This document shows, piece by piece, positions 1 to 7,200 of a DNA stretch of 14,651 bases. The stretch comes from Galactobacter sp052108535 (lineage in GTDB: Bacteria > Actinomycetota > Actinomycetes > Actinomycetales > Micrococcaceae): contig JBQDZM010000053.1 in the NCBI GenBank assembly GCA_052108535.1, positions 1 through 14,651 of the forward strand, read 5' to 3'. Below the pieces are notes generated by a model, which saw nothing but the letters and a program-made list of their open reading frames with translations, searched no databases and was not told the origin of the DNA. A program made the position numbers and the translations under genes. Within the stretch, counting starts at the first letter, position 1. Each line of letters starts with the position of its first letter.

Positions 1-29
1 GGACTGCAATCCCCAAAGTCAGGCCCAGA

Positions 30-35
30 TACACT
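30..35 (+). promoter_or_regulatory. Possible -10 box upstream of small membrane ORF
   Basis: TACACT matches the TANNNT -10 form used elsewhere in this window. No convincing -35 is visible because the window begins just upstream. It would place a transcript start near position 42, ahead of the small ORF at 89. This is inference only. Confidence 0.2.
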
Positions 36-88
36 GACCGTGACGACCTTCGTAGCTCCGAGCTGGGGCACATCTCGACAGGCTTTCC

Positions 89-382
89 TTGGGACAACCA
101 CTCGACAGACCCGCCCAACGGCGTCAGCTGATCCGCATCGGCGTCATCTGCCTCTGCCTCGGCGCGCTGCGTGTCGCCGGTGTGGCCGCCGGGTGGATCC
201 GTGCTGGCGGAGATCCTGGTTTCCATTTCCAAACTAAACGCGGAAACATGCCGCTCTGGGTCATGACGTTATGGATCGGCGCGTTCGGGGCGTTGCTCAC
301 CTGGCTCGGCGCGAAGACCCTGCGAGACGCTGCGGCTTTCCGCGCGGACCACGCTTCGGGGAACAAGCTCGGTCGGGAATGA
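89..382 (+). CDS. Possible small two-helix membrane protein
   Basis: I do not recognise a family. The 97-residue frame begins at a TTG codon (89) with only a weak purine run upstream. The frame is closed by a TAG at 53-55, so no ATG start exists before codon 54. Two hydrophobic stretches look like membrane helices: residues about 14-37 (from LIRIGVICLCLGA) and about 54-76 (from MPLWVMTLWIGAFGALL). A short charged tail (RDAAAFRADH) follows and would probably lie in the cytoplasm. An internal ATG at 248 could instead start a 45-residue, one-helix protein. The overlapping frame at 40-237 is Arg-rich and looks like a shadow. The ORF is convergent with the CoA-transferase operon. The hydrophobic pattern supports a real gene, but the poor start signal keeps confidence low. 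Confidence 0.4.
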   Translation: MGQPLDRPAQRRQLIRIGVICLCLGALRVAGVAAGWIRAGGDPGFHFQTKRGNMPLWVMTLWIGAFGALLTWLGAKTLRDAAAFRADHASGNKLGRE

Positions 383-426
383 CACCAGCGGTCACGGTGA
401 ACAGGCCCACTGAACCACGTTGGGGC

Positions 427-456
427 CGGGCCGTGTCGGCACAGAGACACGGCCCG
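427..456 (-). terminator. Hairpin terminator of the CoA-transferase operon
   Basis: A perfect 11-bp GC-rich stem (CGGGCCGTGTC at 427-437 pairing with 446-456) encloses an 8-nt loop. It begins 8 nt beyond the subunit B stop on the minus strand. There is no strong U tract, which is common for actinobacterial terminators. It may also act on transcripts arriving from the plus-strand ORF. Confidence 0.65.
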
Positions 457-464
457 ATTGCCGC

Positions 465-1091
465 CTAAACCAGCGGCGCCGCAGTGGCCTCCCGTACCTG
501 TTGTTCAGTGACGCCGGGTGCCGTCTCAACGAGCTTCAGCCCATCCGGCGTCACATCGATCACGGCCAGGTCGGTAATGATCCGATCCACCACCCCTGCG
601 CCGGTCAGTGGCAGTGTGCACTCGGGCAGGATCTTGGGCGAGCCGTCCTTGGCCACGTGCTCCATCAGCACGATCACGCGCCCGGCGCCGTGCACCAGGT
701 CCATGGCGCCGCCGGGACCCTTGACCATCTTGCCGGGGATCATCCAGTTGGCCAGATCCCCACGCGCCGAGACCTGCATGCCACCCAGGATCGCCGCGTC
801 GATCTTGCCTCCGCGGATCATCCCGAACGAGAGCGAGGAGTCGAAGTAGCTGGCGCCGGGCAGCACCGTGACGGTCTCCTTGCCCGCGTTGATGAGGTCG
901 GGATCCACGTCCTCCTCATACGGGTACGGGCCCACGCCGAGGATGCCGTTTTCCGACTGCAGCACCACGGTGCGCCCCTGGGGCAGGAAGTTCGGCACCT
1001 TGGTCGGCAACCCGATGCCCAGATTCACGTATTCGCCGTCGTTGAGTTCCAGCGCCGCGCGGGCGGCCATCTGGTCGCGGTTCCATGCCAT
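465..1091 (-). CDS. scoB: 3-oxoacid CoA-transferase subunit B
   Basis: This is the beta subunit of a class I CoA-transferase (family of succinyl-CoA:3-ketoacid and 3-oxoadipate CoA-transferases). These enzymes move CoA between succinyl-CoA and a 3-oxo acid in ketone-body, acetoacetate or aromatic-compound catabolism. The 208 residues match the usual length of about 210-220. The catalytic motif is clear: LQSENGILG at residues 44-52, with Glu47 as the expected glutamate that forms the CoA thioester. Also visible are YVNLGIGLPTKVPNFLP (21-37), GGMQVSARGDLANW and PGGAMDLVHGA, all typical of subunit B. The ATG at 1091 is preceded by AGGAGG at 8 nt spacing, lying inside the last codons of subunit A; the two genes are 3 nt apart and so translationally linked. 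Sequence reading alone does not decide between succinyl-CoA:acetoacetate and 3-oxoadipate specificity. Confidence 0.93.
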   Translation of the reverse strand: MAWNRDQMAARAALELNDGEYVNLGIGLPTKVPNFLPQGRTVVLQSENGILGVGPYPYEEDVDPDLINAGKETVTVLPGASYFDSSLSFGMIRGGKIDAAILGGMQVSARGDLANWMIPGKMVKGPGGAMDLVHGAGRVIVLMEHVAKDGSPKILPECTLPLTGAGVVDRIITDLAVIDVTPDGLKLVETAPGVTEQQVREATAAPLV

Positions 1092-1094
1092 GTC

Positions 1095-1937
1095 TCAGGC
1101 CTCCTTCGCGGTGTTGGGGTCAATGCCCGACGACGCGTGGTCGGCTTGCGCCGCCCCGGTCCCGGCGTCTGTCTCGCGGGTTCTGACGGTCCGCTTCTCA
1201 ATCCGCTTCTCGATGTCTGCACCGACCTCGATGATGCGGTGGACAAAGACGCCGGGCAGGTGCACGTGGTCCGGGTCGATCTCACCGGGCTCCACGAGCT
1301 TCTCCACCTGCGCGATGCAGACCTTGCCAGCCATGGCCGCCGCCGGAGAGAACTGGCGCGCGGCCTCATTGAACACCAAGTTGCCGTGACGGTCTCCCAC
1401 CGCGGCATGCACCAAGGCGTAGTCAGTCACGATGGCTTCCTCAAGCACGTACTCGTGCGGATCCGCCCCCAGGTGGAACGTCCGCACCTCCTTTGGCTCC
1501 GAGGCCTTCACGACGGTCCCCTCCGCGTCATACCTCTGCGGCAGTCCGCCCAGAGCCACCTGGGTACCGGTCCCGGTCCGGGTGTAGAACGCGGCGATCC
1601 CGGATCCACCTGCACGCAGCTTCTCCGCCAGGGTTCCCTGTGGCATTAGCTCCACCTCCAGCTCGCCCTCGAGATATTGACGGGCGAATTCCTTGTTCTC
1701 TCCCACGTAGGAGGCGGAGATCTTGGCGATGCGACCGGCGTTCAGCAGGACACCGAGACCCCAGCCGTCCACGCCGCAATTGTTGGAGACCACGCTCAAG
1801 TTGGTTGGCCCCGACTCCAGGACCGCGTCGATGAGTTGGATGGGGTTTCCGGAAAGTCCGAATCCACCGACGGCCAGTGAGGCCCCAGAAGGGATATCGG
1901 CCACGGCTTCTGCCGCGGATGAGTACGTCTTGTCCAT
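1095..1937 (-). CDS. scoA: 3-oxoacid CoA-transferase subunit A
   Basis: This is the alpha subunit of the same cytoplasmic CoA-transferase. Typical alpha-subunit motifs are SGASLAVGGFGLSGNP (residues 17-32), SNNCGVDGWGLG (51-62), AGGSGIAAFYTRTGTGT (109-125), DRHGNLVFNEAARQF (182-196) and a run of HVHLPGVFVHRI (225-236). I chose the ATG at 1937 (280 residues) because the family signature begins soon after it and an AGGAGG lies 13 nt upstream. The same frame is open to an ATG at 2027, which would add 30 residues without family character. After about residue 245 there is a charged, low-complexity tail (RIEKRTVRTRETDAGTG) beyond the usual core of about 230-250 residues. It is the first gene of a two-gene operon. 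No nearby thiolase, dehydrogenase or regulator is present to narrow the substrate. Confidence 0.92.
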   Translation of the reverse strand: MDKTYSSAAEAVADIPSGASLAVGGFGLSGNPIQLIDAVLESGPTNLSVVSNNCGVDGWGLGVLLNAGRIAKISASYVGENKEFARQYLEGELEVELMPQGTLAEKLRAGGSGIAAFYTRTGTGTQVALGGLPQRYDAEGTVVKASEPKEVRTFHLGADPHEYVLEEAIVTDYALVHAAVGDRHGNLVFNEAARQFSPAAAMAGKVCIAQVEKLVEPGEIDPDHVHLPGVFVHRIIEVGADIEKRIEKRTVRTRETDAGTGAAQADHASSGIDPNTAKEA

Positions 1938-2057
1938 GATGATTGATTGTCCTCCTGGTGGCGCGCGTCCCTCCAATGCTGCCTTCCCCAGCCCATCGAC
2001 GGAAGTTGTTGGAGCTGATGGTGCCATTACTCGCGCCTATGTCCGGCGCTGGCCGAC

Positions 2058-2172
2058 GTCTGCAATCGTCCGCCTAGAGTGTCTGCAATCATCCGCCTAG
2101 ACAGTCTGCAACCCTCCGCTTAGGGTGTCTACAACTAGCCACCCAGCGTGTCTGCAAGAGACCGTCTTTAAC
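2058..2172. repeat. 23-bp tandem repeat array, five decaying copies
   Basis: Units start at 2058, 2081, 2104, 2127 and 2150, exactly 23 nt apart. Units 1-3 share GTCTGCAA then a variable CNTCCGC then TTAG or CTAG. Unit 4 is more diverged (GTCTACAA...CCACCCAG), and unit 5 keeps only GTCTGCAA. Unit 2 with flanking bases has complementary ends (TGTCT and AGACA). The array sits between the CoA-transferase operon and the first toxin-antitoxin pair. It could be a cluster of protein-binding sites or the relic end of a transposon with multiple terminal repeats (IS21-type ends look broadly like this); no transposase is visible. Confidence 0.8.
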
Positions 2173-2400
2173 TTCCAGACTCCGCCCCCGATGCGAGCCT
2201 GGACCACGTCATCTCCGCATTCCTGACACCAGACTTCCCCGCCATAACCTCCCTGGACTCATCAGCTCCGGCCGGGGTGAAATCACTCAACCAGGCCGTG
2301 GACACGATCGATACTGAAGTCGTCGGCGATCCGTCGTTCCGGATGGTGGACACAGGTACCGGCACCCGATTCATGGTGACCCTGCTTTTCTGCGTATCAC
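2172..2400 (+). pseudogene. Coding-like fragment of unknown origin
   Basis: From just after a TAA at 2169-2171 the plus frame reads through about 76 codons with mostly G/C third positions, giving protein-like text such as DASLDHVISAFLTPDFPAIT and EVVGDPSFRMVDTGTGTRF. The only late start candidate is a GTG at 2277, without a ribosome-binding site. The frame then runs on into the antitoxin gene with poorer codon use. I recognise no family. The most likely reading is a truncated gene remnant beside the repeat array. The opposite strand (2168-2473) is also open, with less typical codon use, and cannot be excluded. Confidence 0.3.
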
Positions 2401-2463
2401 TTACTTTCACGTCCAGTCGACTGATATCATCGCGTTCAAATATGACATCACCAGGAGGCGGCC
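2401..2463 (+). promoter_or_regulatory. Candidate promoter/operator of FitAB-like operon
   Basis: TGATATCA (2422-2429, a perfect palindrome) is followed 21 nt later by TGACATCA (2443-2450, one mismatch), so the two sites lie on the same DNA face two turns apart. TATCAT (2425-2430) could be the -10 box, with a weak TTACTT 18 nt upstream. AGGAGG (2453-2458) lies 5 nt before the GTG start. Ribbon-helix-helix antitoxins such as FitA usually repress their own operon through paired short repeats, which fits this layout. The role is inferred. Confidence 0.45.
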
Positions 2464-2703
2464 GTGTCTGCACTCACCGTCCGGAAGTTGCCGGAAGTCA
2501 CCCACCAAGCGCTCCGAGACCGCGCCGCCAAGAATGGACGCAGCACCGAGGCTGAAGTGCGCGCCATCCTCGAAGCCGCCGTACACCCACCACAGCAGGT
2601 GGGACTCGGCACGCGCCTGAGCATGATCGGGAATGAGGTCGGCGGCGTGGACCTCGATATCTCGCGCGATGCACACGTCTACGAAGCTCCGGATCTGTCG
2701 TGA
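2464..2703 (+). CDS. FitA-like ribbon-helix-helix antitoxin
   Basis: This 79-residue protein has the N-terminal ribbon-helix-helix pattern of FitA/VapB antitoxins: a short strand (ALTVRKLP, residues 3-10) and two helices (THQALRDRAAKNGRS, then TEAEVRAILEAAV, up to residue 40). That domain binds operator DNA as a dimer. The rest (GNEVGGVDLDISRDAHVYEA) is the kind of extended tail that wraps and blocks a PIN toxin. The GTG start at 2464 is supported by AGGAGG at 5 nt spacing. The stop codon overlaps the toxin start (GTGA), the usual arrangement of type II toxin-antitoxin pairs. It is expected to neutralise the adjacent toxin and to repress the operon. Confidence 0.85.
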   Translation: MSALTVRKLPEVTHQALRDRAAKNGRSTEAEVRAILEAAVHPPQQVGLGTRLSMIGNEVGGVDLDISRDAHVYEAPDLS

Positions 2704-3119
2704 TCGTTCTCGACACCAATGTGATCTCGGAACCGTTACGTTCTGGTCCATCTTCCGCCGTCATCACCTGGCTGGATCAGCAGCCCGAGGATCTACTCGC
2801 CATCACGTCCATCACTTTGGCCGAGCTACGCACCGGCGTAGCGATCCTTCCCGCAGGTCGGAGGCGTGATCACCTGGGAACACGCTTGGAAACCGATCTG
2901 GTGCCATCGTTTGCAGGCCGGGTCTTCGATTTCGACGATGCCGCAGCGTCGTCGTTCGCCGCGCTGCAGGCACAGACTCTTGCCAGCGGCAATGGCTTGC
3001 CGGTGATGGACGCCTTGATCGCGGGCATTTGCCACAGTCGCAACGCAACACTGGCAACCAGAAACACCAAGGACTTCGAAGCGACGGGCATTCGCCTGAT
3101 CAATCCGTGGCTCGCCTGA
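2700..3119 (+). CDS. FitB/VapC-like PIN-domain toxin (ribonuclease)
   Basis: This 139-residue protein covers one PIN domain, the family's normal length. The expected acidic metal-binding residues are all present: Asp5 (IVLDTNVISE), Glu42 (TLAELRTG), Asp104 (PVMDALIAG) and Asp125 (TRNTKDFEATG). The LDTNVISEP opening and the C-terminal GIRLINPW are typical of the FitB branch. Members of the family are Mg-dependent endoribonucleases that cut RNA, often tRNA, when the antitoxin is degraded. The GTG start overlaps the antitoxin stop by 4 nt. Nothing looks broken, so the toxin is probably active. It ends 52 nt from the convergent dehydrogenase gene. Confidence 0.9.
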   Translation: MIVLDTNVISEPLRSGPSSAVITWLDQQPEDLLAITSITLAELRTGVAILPAGRRRDHLGTRLETDLVPSFAGRVFDFDDAAASSFAALQAQTLASGNGLPVMDALIAGICHSRNATLATRNTKDFEATGIRLINPWLA

Positions 3120-3146
3120 GCGGACGCTCGGCTGCGTGCCAGTGGG

Positions 3147-3156
3147 CCTGATCAGG
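3147..3156. terminator. Weak palindrome in convergent intergenic gap
   Basis: CCTGATCAGG is a perfect 10-bp palindrome in the 52-nt gap between the toxin and the convergent dehydrogenase. GGG before it and GTCCC after it could lengthen a small stem. No U tract is present on either strand. A two-way terminator is possible but poorly supported. Confidence 0.2.
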
Positions 3157-3171
3157 GTCCCGAGGGACACG

Positions 3172-4113
3172 TCAGGACACGATATTGGCGGGTTCGCGCC
3201 CACTGATCACATCGACGACACTGCGTGAGGCCTGTTCTGCCAGCGACGCGATGGATTCGTCCGAGTAGAAGGCCACGTGTGGAGTGACGATGGACCTCGG
3301 GTGTTGGAGAACCAGCTGGCCGGCCTCCGATTCCGCCTGGTCCAGCATGTCGAGGCCGGCTCCGGCAATGGTTCCCTCGCTCAGGGCGTGGGCCAGCGCG
3401 GCCGTGTCCACGATGGGCCCTCGAGCCGTGTTGATCAGGAACGATCCTGGGCGCATGGACGCCAGGAATTCATGATCCACGAGATGCTTGGTGCCCTCGG
3501 TGAGGGGTAGGTGGAGGGAAACATAATCCGACTCCGCCAGAAGCCGGGGCAGCGGGACGGAACCGGCCTTGCCGGACGGGTGGTGCGTCAGCACGTTGAT
3601 GCCCAGCGCCGTGGCACGCTGCGCCACCGCCTGACCGATCCGGCCGCCGCCGATCAGGCCAAGGGTTCGGCCGCTGATCCGGCGGGTGCCCAGCGTCGTG
3701 TCCAACGCCGAGGTGCCGTCACGACCGGCCCTGTCGTAGTTCGTGATGGCACGTTCCAGCGCGAAGATCAGCGCGAGGGTGTGTTCGGCCACCTCGTCCA
3801 CGCAGTACACCGGCACGTATGTCACAGGGATGCCTCGGGCGGCAGCAGCGCCCACATCGATGTTGTCGATTCCGGTCCCGTAGCGTGCGATCACGCGCAG
3901 ACCCGGCCCGGCCGCCTCGATCACACGTTCCGAGACGGTGGCGAAGCAGGTGATGATGGCGTCGGCTCCACGAGCCGCCTCGATCAAGGAGTCTTCATCC
4001 GTGGCCGCGGCTTCCACGACCTCGGCCCCGATCTCCGCCAGGACGCTGCGTTCCACGCTCGTGTCTGGCCAGGTGTGGTCGGTGATGAGGACCCGGGGCA
4101 ACGTATCTGTCAT
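3172..4113 (-). CDS. D-2-hydroxyacid dehydrogenase (CtBP-like)
   Basis: This is a cytoplasmic NAD(P)-dependent oxidoreductase of the D-isomer-specific 2-hydroxyacid dehydrogenase family, which interconverts 2-oxo acids and D-2-hydroxy acids. At 313 residues it has normal length. The substrate domain includes VIARYGTGIDNIDVGAAAARG (broken motif around residues 74-93). The Rossmann motif GGGRIG is at 155-160, catalytic Arg231 is in NTARGPIVD, and His279 is in VTPHVAFYSDES, the CtBP-like ending. Two departures are notable. The acidic residue that normally binds the NAD ribose (VLAYDP type) is His178 here (VLTHHPS), and the usual catalytic-relay Glu of GLDVFE is Asp258 (GLDMLDQ). The ATG at 4113 fits the start of the domain; an open extension to 4161 is not family-like. 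It diverges from dnaX. The substrate is unknown. Confidence 0.88.
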   Translation of the reverse strand: MTDTLPRVLITDHTWPDTSVERSVLAEIGAEVVEAAATDEDSLIEAARGADAIITCFATVSERVIEAAGPGLRVIARYGTGIDNIDVGAAAARGIPVTYVPVYCVDEVAEHTLALIFALERAITNYDRAGRDGTSALDTTLGTRRISGRTLGLIGGGRIGQAVAQRATALGINVLTHHPSGKAGSVPLPRLLAESDYVSLHLPLTEGTKHLVDHEFLASMRPGSFLINTARGPIVDTAALAHALSEGTIAGAGLDMLDQAESEAGQLVLQHPRSIVTPHVAFYSDESIASLAEQASRSVVDVISGREPANIVS

Positions 4114-4127
4114 GGACAAGATTGTCC
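4114..4127 (-). promoter_or_regulatory. Palindrome abutting dehydrogenase start codon
   Basis: GGACAA-GA-TTGTCC is a perfect inverted repeat (6-bp arms, 2-nt centre) directly against the ATG. On the minus strand it contains GACAAT, a near-consensus -10 hexamer ending 7 nt before the ATG. A leaderless transcript with an operator over its -10 and start site is one reading; an mRNA hairpin at the start codon is another. Confidence 0.35.
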
Positions 4128-4164
4128 TACCCCCGCCTACTGATTTCCCACAGCGTGTCATCCA

Positions 4165-4185
4165 CAGCCAGGTGTCACCCGGCTG
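4165..4185. promoter_or_regulatory. Imperfect palindrome upstream of dnaX promoter
   Basis: CAGCC-a-GGTG-t-CACC-c-GGCTG is a 21-bp inverted repeat with one mismatched symmetrical pair. It lies 21 nt upstream of the dnaX -10 box, at or just above the -35 position, in the gap shared with the divergent dehydrogenase. It could bind a regulator of either gene. The role is inferred. Confidence 0.35.
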
Positions 4186-4205
4186 CAGCGATTGGCGCAG
4201 GTCGG

Positions 4206-4211
4206 TAGGCT
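4206..4211 (+). promoter_or_regulatory. dnaX -10 box, leaderless type
   Basis: TAGGCT ends 6 nt before the dnaX GTG, so transcription would begin at or very near the start codon. No ribosome-binding site precedes the GTG, which fits a leaderless mRNA. No -35 consensus is visible. Confidence 0.5.
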
Positions 4212-4217
4212 GGTCGG

Positions 4218-7200
4218 GTGACTACCGCCCTATATCGCCGTTATCGTCCAGACACCTTCGAGGACGTCATTGGGCAGGACCATGTCACGATCCCGCTGCG
4301 CACGGCCTTGCAGAAGAACCGCGTCAACCACGCCTACCTCTTCTCCGGCCCCCGTGGCTGCGGCAAGACCACCTCGGCCCGCATCCTGGCCCGCTGCCTC
4401 AACTGCGAACAGGGGCCAACGCCCACCCCGTGCGGCCAGTGCCCGTCTTGTCTGGACCTGGCCACCGGCGGCCCTGGTTCGCTGGATGTCATCGAGATCG
4501 ACGCGGCCTCCCACGGTGGTGTGGACGACGCCCGCGACCTGCGTGAGCGCGCCACCTTCGCCCCCGCCCGCGACCGCTTCAAGATCTTCATCATCGATGA
4601 GGCCCACATGGTCACCTCGGCAGGCTTCAACGCCCTGCTGAAGATCGTGGAGGAACCGCCGGAGCACATCAAATTCATCTTCGCGACCACGGAGCCGGAG
4701 AAGGTCATCGGGACCATCCGCTCGCGTACGCATCACTATCCGTTCCGGCTGGTTCCGCCCGAGCCCATGATCGCTTACGCGCAGAAGCTCTGCGACGAGG
4801 AGCACGTGCAGGTGGCGCCGGGCGTGCTGCCACTCGTGGTTCGCGCGGGCGGTGGCTCGGTTCGCGACTCACTCTCGGTCCTGGATCAGCTCATGGCCGG
4901 CGCTGGCCAGGACGGAATGTCCTATGACCTCGCCGTCTCGCTGCTTGGCTATACCCACGGGGAGCTCCTGGACGACGTCGTGGATGCCTTGGCGGCCCGC
5001 GACGCCGCCACCGTATTCGGTGCTGTGGATCGTGTCATCCAGTCCGGCTTGGACCCGCGCCGTTTCGTCGAGGACCTCCTGGAACGCTTCCGCGACCTAA
5101 TCGTGGTGCGCGCCGTGCCCGATGCCGCCACCGTTCTGCACGGAATCCCGCAGGATCAGGTGGAGCGCATGGCGGCTCAGGCCGCCCCGCTCGGTCCGTC
5201 CGAGCTCTCACGCTGGGGAGACGTCACCAACGCCGCGCTCTCCGAGATGACTGGTGCCACGAGCCCGCGCCTGCACTTGGAACTGCTGTGCGCGCGGCTT
5301 TTGCTGCCCTCCGCGGACGGCACCGAGCGCGGTCTGGCCTCACGGGTGGATCGCATCGAACGCAATCTGCGTTTCGGTGGTGCGCCGGTGGAGGCGGGGT
5401 CGTCAATGGCTAGCGACGCGTCCCCGGCTCCCGCGCGGGACGCCGCGGCTGCGCCCGCAGCGAGTTCCGGGAATGCCAATCAAGGCTGGAACTCTGGCCC
5501 CACCGGTGCTGCGGCCGCCCGTCAGGCCTTGCGCGCCGCCCGTGGGGAGCAGAACCCTGCTGCCGCGCCGAACCCGGCAGCGCCAACGACTGTGGCATCC
5601 GCGCCTGCGACACCTGCCCCTGCAGCGCCCTCGCCCGCAGCGGCGGCACCCGCGGCGGCGGCGCCCTCGCCCGTGGCATCCTCGCCTGCGGCACCTGCTC
5701 CTGCGGCGCCCCGCCCCACGGTTCCCAACCTGCCGTCCATGCCCGGAATGATCTCCGCATCTGCACTGCCCACGCCGCCACCCAAGCCGCACCCCACAGA
5801 CGATCCGGTCCCGGACGGCCCCGTGGACCTGGACGCCCTCGAGGCCGAGGCGCGTCGCCTTGCGGAGGAAGCAAAGCAGGCCTCGGAGAAGTCCTCCGAG
5901 CAGCAGTCCGAGACGACCCGGCAGACGCCGCAGCCCACTCAGGAAACCGAGACGGCGCCAGCATCCGGCGTCGTGGCAGATTTTGTGCCCACCGCCGCTG
6001 AGCTCGCAGCCGCCGAAGACGACGACGATGAGTTCGAACCCGCGGAGCTCGCTGCGGACGACCCCGCGGTCGCCGCGGCCCAACCAGCGGAACCTCAGCA
6101 CCCGGCACCGACCACGCCTGCACAGCCATATCCTGTCCAACCTGGCCCGGCGCAGGACCCGGCCCCACAGCACGCGGTGCCGCAGGCAGCCGCACCGCAC
6201 AACGCTGTGCCGCAGAACGCAGCGCCACAGAACACCGCACCGCGGCAGCCGTCCCCGGCCGAGCCCGCGCCTGCGCAGTTCGCTCCTGCCCAGCCCACCC
6301 CTGCGCAGCAGCCAGGTCCAGGACAGGTCCCGCATCCCGAGGGCGGTTCGGGTTCCGTGGAGATGTTCCGCAGGGCCTGGCCGCAAATCATGGATCATCT
6401 GAAGAACGCCAGGCGCTTCGTGTGGTCCATGGTGGAGCCGCATGTGTCCGTTGCCGGGTTCGATGGGCAGACCTTGGTGCTCGCGTTCGCGCACCCAGGC
6501 CCCATGAAGGCCTTCCGCTCGCGACCTGACGCACTGGAGCTGGTTCGTTCCAGCATCCAAGACGTCCTGGGAGTGAGCCCGCAGATCGAGGTCACCGAAG
6601 GCGCCCAAGGCCCCATCCCTGTGCGGGGTGAACCCGGCCCAAAAGCTGAAGGCCGGGCCACCCCGGCCGCCCCGACCCAGGCAGCATCCCCTGCACCAGT
6701 GAAGGCCGAGGCACCCACCGGTGCAGCTACGCCGGTTCCTGAGCCTGCGCCGGCTCCCGCGTCTGCACACGTTCCGGCGCCCTCCCCCAAGTCTGCGCCG
6801 GTGTCCGAGCCTGCAACGTCCGCGGGATCAAGCGCCTCGGCTGGCTCAGCACCATCTGCGGGCTCAGCGCGCTCGGCCGCATCTGCTGACTCGGCTGCGT
6901 CTGCTGACTCGGCTGCGTCTGCTGACTCGGCTCCTTCAGCGCCATCCGGCGACTCTGCACCGTCGCCAGTTTCAGCGCCGTCGGGCGAGTCCGCGCCGTC
7001 GCCGGTTTCAGCTCCGTCGCCGGTTTCAGCGCCGTCACCTGTATCAGCGCAGCCCGTCGCTTCAGCAGCGCCCGCAGCTGAAAACGGCCCCCTGTTCCAT
7101 GGGCGTCCCATCGACCCGAGCCTGATCGTGGACCTAGAAGAGCCCTGGGACGAGGACTCCTACGGCCCCGAGCCCGAGGATCCGGCCTATGTCCTGGCGC

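Noticed and set aside
420..1649. 409-codon plus-strand frame opposite the CoA-transferase genes
   Set aside because: His/Arg/Gly-rich antisense shadow covering two clearly recognised genes; no family features.
1938..2027. 30-residue N-terminal extension of CoA-transferase subunit A
   Set aside because: The added residues have no family character, and AGGAGG plus the conserved start favour the ATG at 1937.
2058..2172. CRISPR array
   Set aside because: The repeats abut one another with no unique spacers, and no cas genes are near.
3511..4143. 210-codon plus-strand frame opposite the dehydrogenase
   Set aside because: Shadow frame; the minus strand carries the conserved Rossmann and catalytic motifs.
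5403..6770. 455-codon open frame on the minus strand inside dnaX
   Set aside because: It is Arg/Gly/Cys-rich low-complexity text produced by the repetitive GC-rich dnaX linker on the other strand; no start site, domain or independent codon signal.
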